Positions 1 through 9,986 of a stretch of DNA of 64,000 bases are shown one piece after another. The stretch's first letter is position 1. Every line of letters begins with the position of its first letter. Source of the stretch: Mixophyes australis (lineage: Eukaryota; Chordata; Amphibia; Anura; Limnodynastidae). The stretch covers positions 35,186,335-35,250,334 of the forward strand of contig JAVHZZ010000003.1 of assembly GCA_036250195.1 (NCBI GenBank), in the 5' to 3' direction. The notes under the pieces are model-generated. The model had not been told where the DNA came from. It did not search any database and worked only from the letters and a program-made list of their open reading frames with translations. The position numbers and the translations under genes were made by a program.

Positions 1-79
1 TCTGCCATGTAGCAGGCCTTATTATCTCCAAGGGCCCCAGTGCACTGCACCTGCAGCACCAATGGTAGTTCCGCCACTG
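1..79 (-). mobile_element. hAT-like MITE fragment, cut by window start
   Basis: Read on the minus strand, this begins CAGTGGCGGAACTACC and continues through a GGTGCAGTGCACTGGGGCC stretch. The same start is seen at the complete MITE at 55338-55495, which has hAT-like ends and an 8-bp target duplication. Only the left part of that family is visible here, and the remainder lies outside the window or has been lost. Confidence 0.5.
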
Positions 80-663
80 AGAACAATCTAATTGTTGATT
101 ATCAGTGAACCAAGTGAGTTAAAATACACAATAAAGGCTGCTTCAACTGCATGGTCTCATTATAGGGACACCGATGAATATGTATGTTAAAAAAAATGTC
201 ACATGTTGGATCACAATTGTAACGTAAAGTTTGAATTTTGTAGCTTGAGTACGCCGTTCACGGCTTGCTTGCGCCCCTTGCGTTTGAACTTCACTAATCA
301 CATTCAGGGTTTGTGTTTGAGATTTCGTTGAGGTTCCTGTTCACAATAAAAAAATATATATATTTTTTAAACACAACCAAAACAATATTTTGAATAATAA
401 AAGTTGTAGTGATGGTTTTTTTGTTTAAATGGAACGTAAACACTACTGTGTTCTCAGTTTGCCGTTGAAGGTTTGGCATTGGTTGTTTTGTAATAAAAAC
501 TCAAGAATCTCTGGCATCCCGCCTGCCCATCTGCGCCAAATGTGATATGAAAATGTCATCACAGGTACTGCTATTACTTCTGTGGTTTGTTACCCTATAT
601 TCATAACTGAAGGAAATACTACATTTCAGATAGAGGTTAGTAAAAATAAAAATGTCATTTTTT
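80..663. other. unassigned AT-rich intergenic DNA
   Basis: No coding pattern, tandem repeat or transposon terminus was recognised here. The short open frames are not conserved-looking. Confidence 0.5.
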
Positions 664-743
664 TACCCCCCAAGTTCACGGAACACCTGAAATCTATCCA
701 CGGACCTCCAAGGGGTCCACGGACCTCATATTAAGAACGCCTG
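664..743 (-). mobile_element. hAT-type terminus (single end)
   Basis: On the minus strand this starts CAGGCGTTCTTAATATGA and continues with two GGTCCGTGGA copies. That is the style of hAT/Charlie termini (a CAGgsGTTCT start followed by GGTCCGTGG). The second terminus and the target duplication were not found, so it is called as a one-ended fragment. Confidence 0.35.
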
Positions 744-1255
744 GTCTAGACTGTTATATCTGTGATAAAATATACTTTGAAAATAAAATACAGTGCCTAC
801 ATTATTAGCATACTGAGAGAAGTTCTGAAAATATGGCAAAGTCATTTAACTTTGTATATGTTCTGTATGGATTGAAACTTGCCGGAATCTACAGACTTCA
901 CGCACCATTGCAGAACTTATAATTGAATGACTACTGTAACAGCTGAAAGCAAGGATGGCTGGCTAAGTGGAACGGTGCTATTAAATAATAGAAAGCAGGA
1001 TAGTGCAGCACTGTACCAGCAGGGGTAATTTTCCTCTGTTTAACGGAACAGAAGTCAGGTATTGAAAAGTTTTCAAGCCATCTGGGATTGTTTTTGCTAT
1101 TAAAATAAGCTGTACAAGCATACTGAAAGGCTTTAAAAAAGTTGTGTAATCTGCTGGTAATTCATAATGTAGCACTAGATGGTGTAGCAGGTAATGAAAC
1201 ATAAACTATAAATTATATAAATACATATACTCTATATATACATGTACATATGTAC

Positions 1256-1315
<60 letters not shown>

Positions 1316-1465
1316 TACATGTAAATATATAAAAGCATGTATTGAGGTTCAGAAGTTATATGGATGGATTTATACAGATAAGTTTTATAGCAAAGGTTTA
1401 GTTCAGGGCGATATCAGCAACATGTGTAGATTTTAATTACTTCTGAGCAGGGCTGGGTTAAGGCC
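744..1465. other. unassigned intergenic DNA with TA repeat
   Basis: Apart from the (TA)n tract listed separately and TACATG-rich flanks of that tract, nothing recognisable was seen up to the LTR retrotransposon. Confidence 0.5.
1265..1306. repeat. (TA)n microsatellite
   Basis: About 20 uninterrupted TA units, flanked on both sides by degenerate TACATA/TACATG repeats. Confidence 0.95.
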
Positions 1466-1470
1466 TAGGG

Positions 1471-2175
1471 TGTTAGCAGTCGCGGCGGTGCCTAGTTCTT
1501 GTAGGGGTCCCGGTCGTCGCTATGACAACCGGGACGTTACTTCCTGCCTTTACCCGACCATTGCCAGGGCAATGGTCGGACGCTAATTACAGGGGCGCTG
1601 CGTCCCGGCAGCTGGGAACAGCCGGGCGCATGCGCAGAAGCGCCCACAAGACTGTGGGCTGATTAATGTGGCAGGATTGAGTCTGCCCATGTGATTTCAG
1701 AGCTAGGCTCCGATTGGCTCACCTGTACATTTAAGGCAGTGAGGTCTGCAGCCTCACTGCCGGTTAAAGCGCTCTGTCCTCAGTCCTGCTACCTGCTTGT
1801 GCTATCCGTTTGGTTCTTGCTACCTTGGATTTGACTACCCGTGTTTTGACCCCTGCTTGTTCTTGGACCTGTGACCCTTCTCTTCTGACCTCGACCTTTT
1901 GCCTGGATTTCGGATTTTGCTTCTCTGCCTGTGTGTCTGACCCTTCGCTTGTCTCTGGAATTTGCATCTGTGCTTGTGACCCTTTGACCTAGGATTCTTC
2001 TTAACTACAGCCCGCCAATCACTCCACTCCTGGGTACTCCTTTAAGCCAGTATACGTTACTCGACCCTTGGTCGGCCCGCAGCCCCGTCTGTCCCCACCA
2101 CTAGGGGCTCCAGCGAACACCGGGCCTTCAGAGTAGTCCCCGAGTTTCACTGTACTGGCTTGGGAGTTCCTAACA
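1471..2175 (+). repeat. 5' LTR of the sushi-type element
   Basis: Begins TGTTAGCAGTCG and ends GTTCCTAACA, so it has the TGTTAG/CTAACA inverted ends. It matches the 3' LTR over its whole length. Compared with that copy it lacks about 20-25 bases after the first GC-rich half-palindrome near position 1489, and it carries about 11 extra bases near 1552-1562. The downstream half is CT-rich with repeated TGACCC and CTGCTTG words, which create meaningless open frames on both strands. Confidence 0.95.
1713..1769 (+). promoter_or_regulatory. LTR core promoter with predicted start of R
   Basis: An inverted CCAAT box (GATTGG, about 1712-1717) precedes a TATA-like CATTTAAGG at 1729-1737. About 30 bases on lies GCCGGTTAAAG (1759-1769), proposed here as the first transcribed bases. 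In the 3' LTR the equivalents are GTATTTAAGG at 6781-6790 and GCCGGTTATA at 6813-6822. The start site is inferred from TATA spacing and from its match to the primer-binding site, not measured. The 5' copy has one base change (A for T) in the priming sequence. Confidence 0.65.
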
Positions 2176-2176
2176 T

Positions 2177-2186
2177 TATAACCGGC
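2177..2186 (+). other. Primer-binding site, apparently self-priming type
   Basis: TATAACCGGC starts one base after the 5' LTR. It does not begin TGG, as most tRNA-dependent sites do. It is the exact reverse complement of 6813-6822 in the 3' LTR, the predicted 5' end of the transcript. Tf1 of fission yeast and, by proposal, the vertebrate sushi group prime reverse transcription from the folded-back 5' end of their own RNA. This arrangement fits that mechanism. Confidence 0.75.
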
Positions 2187-2211
2187 CAAGGAAGATTGGT
2201 ATCATACGGCC

Positions 2212-3084
2212 ATGGACAGCGAGGAATCGAATCTGTCCCCAGCCCAGATTCTGGCCAACCAGATACAGGCAGTTTCTCAAGTGGTGCAGAATTTATCCCA
2301 GCGCCTGGCAGTCCAGGAAGGGGCTTCTAGAGACCTGCAGCTCCAACAAGTTCCCGCTGGTGACACACCGGAGCCTAAGATGAATTTGCCTGACCGATTC
2401 TCTGGGAGCAGGCCAGCCTTCCGTAATTTCAAAGAGAGCTGCAAGTTGTACTTTTGTCTGAAACCACGTTCCTCTGGTTCCGAACAACAGAGGGTAGGGA
2501 TCATCATCTCTTTACTCCAGGGCGACCCTCAGTCTTGGGCCTTCTCCTTGCCTTCCACAAGTCCAGCCTTACAGTCAGTGGATGCTTTTTTCCAAGCTCT
2601 GGGGCTATTGTATGATGACCCGGATAGGGTAGCCTCAGCTGAGTCTCATCTCCGTACGCTGAGGCAAGGACGTCGCCCAGCGGAAGAGTATTGTGCGGAA
2701 TTTCGACGATGGTCCACTGATAGCGCATGGAACAATCCAGCATTGCGAAGTCAATTCCGCTTAGGACTCACTGAGCAGATAAAGGATTCTTTGGTCCAGT
2801 ATCCGATATCCGACACGTTGGAGAATTTGATGCAACTCGTTATAAAAATTGATCGTCGGATCAGAGAGAGGAAGGCTGAACGGGAGTCCTCTGCTCCGAA
2901 GGACGTTTTCACTAGCTCCGATAACACTTTGTCTGATTCCTCTGAACCCATGCAATTGGGCGCTTACCGCTTGCCTCCGGAGGAACGCTCCAGAAGACGC
3001 TTACTAGGCCTGTGTATGTATTGTGATCAACCAGGTCACTTAGTTCGCTCATGTCCCAACAAGCCGGGAAACTCCAAAGCCTGA
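2212..3084 (+). CDS. gag: Gag polyprotein of the sushi-type element
   Basis: 290 residues and fully open. It would form the capsid and nucleocapsid of the intracellular particle. The central region (about residues 80-215) has the typical Ty3-type gag composition, with aromatic-rich helices ([28 protein letters not shown]). A basic stretch ([12 protein letters not shown]) follows. A CCHC zinc knuckle, C-x2-C-x4-H-x4-C ([14 protein letters not shown]), lies near the C-terminus at about residues 269-282. The start is the first ATG after the primer-binding site, 36 bases beyond the LTR, and no better upstream start is seen. The 3' end overlaps pol, which lies in the -1 frame, and the stop is 12 bases after a slippery heptamer. 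This is the only ORF of the element without a lesion. Confidence 0.92.
   Translation: MDSEESNLSPAQILANQIQAVSQVVQNLSQRLAVQEGASRDLQLQQVPAGDTPEPKMNLPDRFSGSRPAFRNFKESCKLYFCLKPRSSGSEQQRVGIIISLLQGDPQSWAFSLPSTSPALQSVDAFFQALGLLYDDPDRVASAESHLRTLRQGRRPAEEYCAEFRRWSTDSAWNNPALRSQFRLGLTEQIKDSLVQYPISDTLENLMQLVIKIDRRIRERKAERESSAPKDVFTSSDNTLSDSSEPMQLGAYRLPPEERSRRRLLGLCMYCDQPGHLVRSCPNKPGNSKA
3066..3072 (+). other. -1 ribosomal frameshift site GGGAAAC between gag and pol
   Basis: The heptamer is in the right phase for the gag frame (CCG GGA AAC), so it reads G GGA AAC. Slipping back one base leads into the pol frame, which is open from here. The gag stop follows at 3082-3084. PEG10, a domesticated sushi-type gene, is known to use the same heptamer. 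Downstream pairing is possible, for example TGAAGA 3092-3097 with TCTTCA 3110-3115, but no convincing pseudoknot was worked out by eye. Confidence 0.8.
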
Positions 3085-3782
3085 GTGCAGGTGAAGAGGT
3101 GCGCTTGGGTCTTCAGATTACCTCTTCAGAAAATTCTTTATTAGTCCCTGGTCGTCTAAGTTTCCGTGGGAGATCCATGGACCTGAAAGCGTTTCTTGAC
3201 AGTGGCACGGCTGGTAAATTTCTGGATATACATTTGGCTCAGTCGCTTGATATTCCGCATATCAAGTTAGGATCAAGCATCACCACATGTGGTTTGGATG
3301 GTAACCCCTTGCCTGGGGGAAGGATTCTCGCTAGGACTCCAATGGTTCGGTTGTCTGTAGGAGTCCTCCATACGGAGGAGCTCTCTTTCTATCTTATTAG
3401 TTGTCCCTCTGCTCCGTTGATATTGGGGTATCCCTGGCTTCGCAGTCATAATCCCCTTATTTACTGGAAAAGTGGAGAGATTACCCGTTGGAGTCCCGAG
3501 TGTTCCACATCTTGCTTGACCCTGCCGCTTAGAATCCTACAGCCTAGTCCAGACTTGTTGCCGGTACCCTACCAGGACTTCTATGATGTGTTCTGCAAAA
3601 GGAAAGCTGATTCCCTTCCACCACATCGAGAATATGACTGCGCCATTGATTTAGTCCCGGGTTCCAAGTTGCCCAAAGGGCGGTTATACTCCTTGTCCAT
3701 TCCAGAGACTCAGGCCATGGAGCTATACGTGGAGGAAAACCTGGAAAAAGGATTCATACGTCCTTCTAAATCTCCAGTAGGC

Positions 3783-3986
3783 GCAGGTTGCTTTTTCGTG
3801 TCAAATAAAGATGGCAGTCTTAGACCATGCATTGATTTCCGTGGACTGAATAACATCACTATTAAGAATATGTACCCGTTATATGCAGGTTGCTTTTTCG
3901 TGTCAAATAAAGATGGCAGTCTTAGACCATGCATTGATTTCCGTGGACTGAATAACATCACTATTAAGAATATGTACCCGTTATCG
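3783..3986 (+). repeat. 102-bp in-frame tandem duplication inside reverse transcriptase
   Basis: Bases 3783-3882 are repeated without a mismatch at 3885-3984. The unit is 102 bp (34 codons), so the frame is kept, and residues from [10 protein letters not shown] to IKNMYPL appear twice. The repeated block holds RT motif residues ([10 protein letters not shown]). The perfect identity implies that it is much younger than the LTR divergence, or that it is an assembly artefact. Confidence 0.95.
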
Positions 3987-6497
3987 TTGATTTCGGTGTT
4001 GTTTGATCAATTAAAATCTGCCACTATATTTTCGAAGATTGACCTCAGAGGGGCTTACAATCTTATTTGAATCAAGAAAGGGGATGAATGGAAGACTGCT
4101 TTCAATACCCAGTCGGGACATTATGAATATCTCGTGATGCCATTCGGGTTATGCAACGCTCCGGCGGTTTTCCAGGACCTGATCAACGACGTTTTACGAG
4201 AGTTCCTGGGTAAAACAGTAGTTGTGTATCTGGATGATATTTTGATCTACTCTGAGTCCTTGCTTCAGCACCGTCAACATGTTCGCCAAGTTCTGCTGAA
4301 ATTACGGGAACATCACCTATATGCAAAAAGGGAGAAATGCGAATTTGAGGTGGCCACTGTGTCATTTCTGGGATATATCATCTCCTCATCAGGATTCGCA
4401 ATGGACCCTGCCAAAGTTCGAGCAATCCAGGATTGGGTCCTCCCTACTAATCTGAAGGCGATCCAGAGGTTCCTCAGATTCGCAAATTATTACCGTAGGT
4501 TTATTGACTCTTTTTCCTCGTTAGTGGCTCCTATCACTGCCCTCACTCGAAAGGGAGCTAACCCAGCCAAGTGGCCTTCGGAGGCATTGGCGAGTTTCTC
4601 GGCACTCAAAGCTGCTTTCATTTCGGCCCCAGTACTGAGACATCCTGATCCGGAACTTCCGTTCATTGTAGAGGTGGACGCTTCTGACATCGGTGCTGGC
4701 ACCATCCTTTCTCAGAAAGACCCAAGGAGCAAAAAATTACATCCTTGTGCATTTTTTTCCAAAAAATTTCTATCTGCCGAATGTAATTATGATGTCGGCA
4801 ATCGTGAATTGTTGGCCATTAAGTTAGCACTGGAGGAATGGCGACATTGGTTGGAGGGAGCTACTCATACCATCACCATCTTCACGGACCATAAAAACCT
4901 CCAATACATCCAGACCGCTAAAACCCTGAATCCTAGGCAGGCCCGCTGGGCCTTATTTTTCACTAGATTTAACTTCATTATTACATTCCGTCCAGGTTCT
5001 AAAAATACTAAGGCCGATTCCTTGTCTCGAAGTTTTTTGGCCCATCATCCTCAGTCTCCTGACCCGTTGCCTATTGTTCCTACAACTACTGTTCATCTCG
5101 GACTCACCCAGGATCTAGGAGCAACTATCCGGCGCTTCCAGAGAATCGCTCCGGTTCAGACACCGGTCAACAAATTATTTGTCCCAGTCCATTTAAGGAA
5201 ATCTGTTCTCATTGAAGGCCACAACAACCGCTGTGCTGGCCATCCGGGAATCCGTAGGACTATTGAGGTTCTTTCTCGTTGGTTGTGGTGGCCCACTTTG
5301 TCAGACGATGTGGAGAATTATGTTCGGGCTTGTCCTGAGTGTGCTAAAAACAAAACCGATAGGAACCGTCCTTCTGGGCTATTGTTACCCTTGCCGGCAC
5401 CGAGCAGGCCTTGGACCCATTTGTCGATGGATTTCATTGTCGACCTACCAGTATCCGCAGGACATAACACCATCCTGGTAGTTGTCGATCGGTTAAGTAA
5501 GATGGCACATTTTATAGCTTTGCCCAAGTTACCGGATGCCAGGACCCTGGCTACCTTGTTTTTGACGCATATTTTTCGTCTTCATGGGACTCCTGAAGAT
5601 ATCGCATCGGATCGAGGATCCCAGTTTATTGCCCGGTTTTGGAAAGCCTTTTGTAAATCCATCGGGATCTCTATCAGTCTGTCCTCAGCATATCATCCCC
5701 AGTCGAATGGACAGACAGAAAAGACGAACCAAGCTCTGGAACAGTTTTTGCGCATCTATGTGTCTAAATTCCACGATAATTGGTCCTCTCTTTTGCCCTG
5801 GGCAGAATTCGCGTACAATAATTCTTGCCATTCCACTATTCATACATCCCCATTTTTCTGCAATCTCGGGTTTCACCCGAAATCCAACTCGTTCTCTACT
5901 ACTGTTCCCTGCGGGGATTCCCGGAACACCTGTATTTACGGCCAGGCTAAGGTCCATCTGGAAAAAGGTACACGCTGCACTAGGTCAAGCTTCCCGAAAA
6001 TCCAAGGTCTTTGCTGACCGTCACCGTAGACCATGTTCATTGAAAGTGGGGGATCGGGTTTGGTTATCCACACGGAACATCGTGTTGCGGCAACCTTGTA
6101 AGAAGCTGGGGCCCCGACACTTTGGACCATTTCCAATTGAGAGGAAAATTAATCCAGTGGCATTTAGGTTAAAACTACCAACCTCCTTAAAAATACCTGC
6201 GACCTTTCATTGTTCGCTTCTGAAGAAAGTCGCTTCTCCCATTAAGTTCAATCAACCTTTCTCCAACAGGCCCCGGCCTCTGATGGTGAATGGAGACCAT
6301 GAATATGTTGTCGAAAGAATCCTTGACTCAAGAAAGGTCCAAGGCCAACTTCATTTCCTCGTACATTAGAAGGGTTATGGCCCTGAGGAACGATCTTGGA
6401 TACCATAGAGGCGTCTCCATGCTGAAAGGCTCATTAAAGAGTTTTTTAATAAGTTTCCCACGAAACCTGGATGTCGAGGTTCCTTGACCCCTCCTCA

Positions 6498-6510
6498 AGG
6501 GGGGGGGGGG
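6498..6510 (+). other. Polypurine tract
   Basis: AAG followed by a run of G ends three bases before the 3' LTR. This is the expected position of the plus-strand priming site. The G-run is prone to length change. Confidence 0.8.
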
Positions 6511-6513
6511 TAC

Positions 6514-7229
6514 TGTTAGCAGTCGCGGCGGCCGCGGGCACCGCCGTGACTGTCACCTAGTTCCTGTAGGCGTCCCGGTCGTCGCTATGACAACCGGGAC
6601 GTCACTTCCTGCCTTTACCAGGGCAACGGTCGGACGCTAATTACAGGGGCGCTGCGTCCCAGCAGCTGGGAACAGCCGGGCGCATGCGCAGAAGCGCCCA
6701 CAAGCCTGTGGGCTGATTAATGTGGCAGGATTGAGTCTGCCCATGTGATTTCAGAGCTAGGCTCTGATTGGCCACTACTGGTATTTAAGGCAGTGAGGTC
6801 TGCAGCCTCACTGCCGGTTATAGCGTTCTGTCTTCAGTCCTGCTACCTGCTTGTGCTATCCGTTTGGTTCTTGCTACCTTGGATTTGACTACCCGTGTTT
6901 TGACCCCTGCTTGTTCTTGGACCTGTGACCCTTCTCTTCTGACTTCGATCTTTTGCCTGGATTTCGGATTTTGCTTCTCTGCCTGTGTGTCTGACCCTTC
7001 GCTTGTCTTTAGATTTTGCATCTGTGCTTGTGACCCTTTGACCTAGAATTCTTCTTAACTACAGCCCGCCAATCACTCCACTCCTGGGTACTCCTTTAAG
7101 CCACTATACGTTACTCGACCCTCTGTCGGCCCGCAGCCCAGTCTGTCCCCACCACTATGGGCTCCAGCGAACACCGGGCCTTCAGAGTAGTCCCCGAGTT
7201 TCACTGTACTGGCTTGGGAGTTCCTAACA
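6514..7229 (+). repeat. 3' LTR of the sushi-type element
   Basis: 716 bases, TGTTAGC to CCTAACA. It keeps a GC-rich hairpin near its start, with AGTCGCGGCGG (6521-6531) nearly complementary to CCGCCGTGACT (6541-6551). Half of this hairpin has been lost from the 5' LTR. It contains GTATTTAAGG (6781-6790) and the priming sequence GCCGGTTATA (6813-6822). No AATAAA polyadenylation signal was seen in either LTR. Confidence 0.95.
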
Positions 7230-7475
7230 TAGGGTACCCCGGAGCATTTATGACAGGGGGTCCCCTATAATCTAACATTGAGGGCATAATGTCATCATTC
7301 TCAAAAAAAGTGAGAAAAACTGTGCCATATTTACCCTCATATCTTTCTCACCTTTCCCTCTATATTTCACTCATTACCCCCTCCATGTCTATAACATTGC
7401 CCCCTCCAAATCTCTCCCATGTAATGTATTGATTTGTACATACTTTCCGGCTACTATTATAAATTATATATAATA

Positions 7476-8318
7476 TACAGGGTGATTCAAAAAGATGGAC
7501 CCGATTTGAAATGGCTATATCTCTGCAGCCACGAACTGCCCATGAATGAAACTCTTATCACTTGAAAGGATGGGGCATGCTACCGCTAGATGTCTCTCCC
7601 ACAGCCCCTAGCCTCAGGCTCCACAACAAAATTAATTCTGCAGTTCAGCAAGACTGAATCCGTCATTGTGGTGCAGGGTGTGTTTCAACGTCATTTTGGC
7701 ATTGATCTGCCAATGCCAAAAAGCATTAGTCGTTGGTTCTAACACTTTGAGGAATCAGGCTGTTGTATGTAAGGGAAAGAGGACAGGGCGACCACGTACT
7801 TCAGAGGACTTGGAACTTGAGAACAATTCAAGAGGGTTCTCTACGTAGCCCACACAAGTCTACTCGACATGCCAGCCGAGAACTTGCGATCCCTCATGCG
7901 ACTGTCTGGCACCTGCACGTTTGACTTTTTCTAAATGACACTCTGCCTCAGCCTTGCGTAGGTTGCACGGGACCCCTAGACTTGCACTATCCTCTTTGCC
8001 ACCAAGATTCCCATTGACTGTGACTTTATCTAGTGGAGATATGTCAAAAACTTTGGTTTTGTGCCACCATTAGCGGCTAATTTGAATGACCTCAAAAACA
8101 AAACCACATCAGAGGTGAATTCAGTGGAAGAAGACACTCTGAGAGGTGTTTGGGATGAATTGAGCTATCGTCTCAGTGTTGCCCGTACAACAGGTGAAGG
8201 GCACAGTAAAATTTGATAACGCATTAAACCATTTGTAACTTTTTATATAATTGTAACATGTTGCCATTGTGAAATATATTGCTCTGAAATTGGGTCCATC
8301 TTTTTGAAACACCCTGTA
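7476..8318 (+). mobile_element. Mariner-like element, internally deleted
   Basis: Bounded by TA target duplications (7476-7477 and 8317-8318). The inverted termini are CAGGGTGATTCAAAAAGATG on the left and, read inward, CAGGGTGTTTCAAAAAGATG on the right, followed by GACCC on both sides. Both transposase ends survive, but the middle with the catalytic triad is missing, so the 839-bp copy is non-autonomous. Confidence 0.88.
7660..8216 (+). pseudogene. Mariner transposase remnant (N- and C-terminal parts)
   Basis: The N-terminal DNA-binding part is readable across several frames. A TGRPRTSED stretch lies near 7780, followed in another frame by a helix-turn-helix-like segment (KSTRHASRELAIPHATVW, about 7854-7910). 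The C-terminal 58 codons (8040-8216) are open and end at TGA, with PPLAANLNDLKNK and VWDELSYRLSVAR, which are mariner-type C-terminal patterns. The DDE/D region between them is deleted. The frame breaks, stops and deletion rule out function. Confidence 0.75.
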
Positions 8319-8430
8319 CATATTGATTTTCTTTTCTATGTTATTTCTCTGTACTTATATTGCCGTTAAAGCTGTTTATTTCCATTGTCCTGAGATATGA
8401 CTTTATAGACTTTCTGTGTTGTATCTCAAG

Positions 8431-8608
8431 CAGGGACAGGCTGGGCTGGGGGGGCAGGGGGTCATCTGCCCACCGGGCCGGTCCCATAGTGGGCTACCCT
8501 GAATTGTGTCCATGGGTTATCTGCAATTTTTTACCTTTAAAAAGGTTCCTAACAGGCTGCTGAGTCGAGTCTTGCCCCTCTGGGCTACAATTTGTCAGCC
8601 CTCCCCTG
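8431..8608. mobile_element. hAT MITE (178 bp)
   Basis: Ends CAGGGACAGGCTGGG and, read inward from the right, CAGGGGAGGGCTGAC. Flanked by an 8-bp target duplication, ATCTCAAG (8423-8430) and ATCTCAGG (8609-8616), 7 of 8 matching. The length and duplication size are typical of non-autonomous hAT elements. Confidence 0.75.
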
Positions 8609-8912
8609 ATCTCAGGCTACTATCATAAGTATGACCGACGATATAAAAACACTAACAAAGAATGACTCCGCAAAGAGGAAAAATAATGTAATTTTGTAAA
8701 AGTCAAAAGAGGGTATGTACACGCCAACAAATGAAAGCCATTCATGTTCACCACTAGAGATACCAGAACTGGATGCATACATTTTTAATGGCGAGCAGCG
8801 TACCTCGAACACGAACAAGCTTCAAAAAACATGTTCACAGTTTTAATTTTTGTTAAAAAAGTTCAAAGCTTATTTACATAATGTTTAAAAATAAAAATAT
8901 TTTAAAAATACT

Positions 8913-9400
8913 GGGCCTGACTCATTAAGGAATGTATCTGCCGATTTTGTGCGTATCTTCTGCAAAATCAAACTGCGCATGCCAAGATCCGGACGATATG
9001 CAACAGAAAGGAGTCACGTCCAAGTTATCTTCGAGCGCAAATGACACTTGCTACAGCCTACGATTTTGGGGAGGGAGTGAGGTGGGGAATGGGCGGATGC
9101 AAGTAGGCAAAAATCAGTAAGGGTGTTCCTGTGCAGCCACATCCAAGTCAAACTCGGGCACACTCAGAAGTACACAAATGTAAAAAAGATAAAGGTGTCT
9201 GCGCTTCCTGAGACAGCGTGTATGGCGGCAGCCAGATTTTGGGATGGGAGGAGGGGGTTTCCAACCCTCCTAGGTGAGACAGAATGTAAGAAATTCCCAA
9301 GGCGTCTGATAGTGGGGTCCTAAATGGTTTAACAAAACTGACAAAGTGTAAAACCTCATATATCAGCATGCCATATCTGCCAATAAACGTATCATTACAT
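8913..9400. mobile_element. GGGCCTGA-type DNA transposon fragment (one end)
   Basis: Starts GGGCCTGACTCATTAAGG, then TATCTGCCG and TGCGCATGC. It matches the start of the element at 42148 (same order of words). No matching right end was found. The right limit given is only where recognisable sequence stops. Confidence 0.4.
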
Positions 9401-9986
9401 GGTGGACATTAGGTGTCACGGGATGCTGGGTGTAAATAAAGTCCCGAGATAATTGCAAAATCTGTCTGTAACCGGCAAGTTGGTATACAATAAACAAGTC
9501 TTGATGCAAAATACCTCTACACACTCTCTAATAAGCAAAAAGAAAAAATAATAAAGTCTGTTTCTGATAGAGTGCAGATACCATTCCTATGGCAAAAAGT
9601 TCATTAAGGAAGGTACAAATATGTCCACGTAGTGAGTCAATAAAAATAATTCCCGTTAAGTTCGAGAAGTGTCCATACAGATTGCTAACAAAAAGCAGAG
9701 GCGGAAGGAAAAAAACACAAAAAACTGTGGGTGAGAATGATCGCCCTACTTACAGATACATAGTCTCACTCACTCTCCGGTTCCAAGCATCCTTTCCTGG
9801 TGTAGTCCGCAATAGTTTCTGCCTCCCAGATGTGTAGTGAAATCTCGGCACTTGCGGTCCTTTAGTCGCACATGCGCATGCGTTTGATGTTCCGTAGCGG
9901 GTAGACTTTGCCGCCGGCTAGAATCCTCCGATGTTGGAAAGGTTTATCTGAATAATTAATGATGGTGAGAGAAACAATGTAAAGAG

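Larger units (their letters stand above)
3066..6510 (+). pseudogene. pol: Pol polyprotein (PR-RT-RH-IN-chromodomain), broken
   Basis: Read in the -1 frame after gag. The protease has the DSG catalytic motif (LDSGTAG, about 3198) and an ILG flap-like motif. The RT spans about 3630-4400, with YLDD at 4227-4238. RNase H follows, with VDASD near 4676. The integrase shows HHCC (H-x6-H-x29-C-x2-C, codons at 5220, 5241, 5331, 5340) and DD35E (Asp 5430, Asp 5610, Glu 5718). A GPY/F-like LGPRHFGPF lies near 6106 and a chromodomain at about 6298-6440. Lesions: TGA at 4068-4070 (CGA to TGA would explain it), an extra C in 5907-5909 that shifts the frame, TAG at 6367-6369 in the chromodomain, and TAG at 6406-6408. 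A 102-bp in-frame duplication also lies in the RT. No natural stop codon was identified with certainty. Confidence 0.9.
1466..7234 (+). mobile_element. Sushi/Tf1-type Ty3 (chromovirus) LTR retrotransposon, complete but inactivated
   Basis: A full-length element bounded by identical 5-bp target duplications TAGGG (1466-1470 and 7230-7234). Order: 5' LTR 1471-2175, primer-binding site, gag, pol (protease, reverse transcriptase, RNase H, integrase, chromodomain), G-rich polypurine tract, 3' LTR 6514-7229. The domain order with integrase after RNase H and a terminal chromodomain is that of the chromovirus branch of Ty3/Gypsy. The predicted self-priming signal, the CCHC gag and the GGGAAAC frameshift heptamer fit the vertebrate sushi group related to PEG10 and RTL genes. 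It cannot be autonomous now: pol has three in-frame stops and one frameshift. The LTRs differ by roughly two dozen substitutions plus indels by eye, so the insertion is not very recent. Confidence 0.95.

Noticed and set aside
1764..1992. ORFs of 60-67 codons on both strands in the LTR (repeated at 6818-7046)
   Set aside because: They come from CT-rich LTR sequence and recur only because the LTR is repeated. No domain.
5212..5481. ORF in a second frame across the integrase region
   Set aside because: Shadow of the integrase reading frame. The HHCC and DD35E residues lie in the pol frame.
7666..7848. 60-codon ORF as an independent gene
   Set aside because: It is a frame-shifted part of the mariner transposase.
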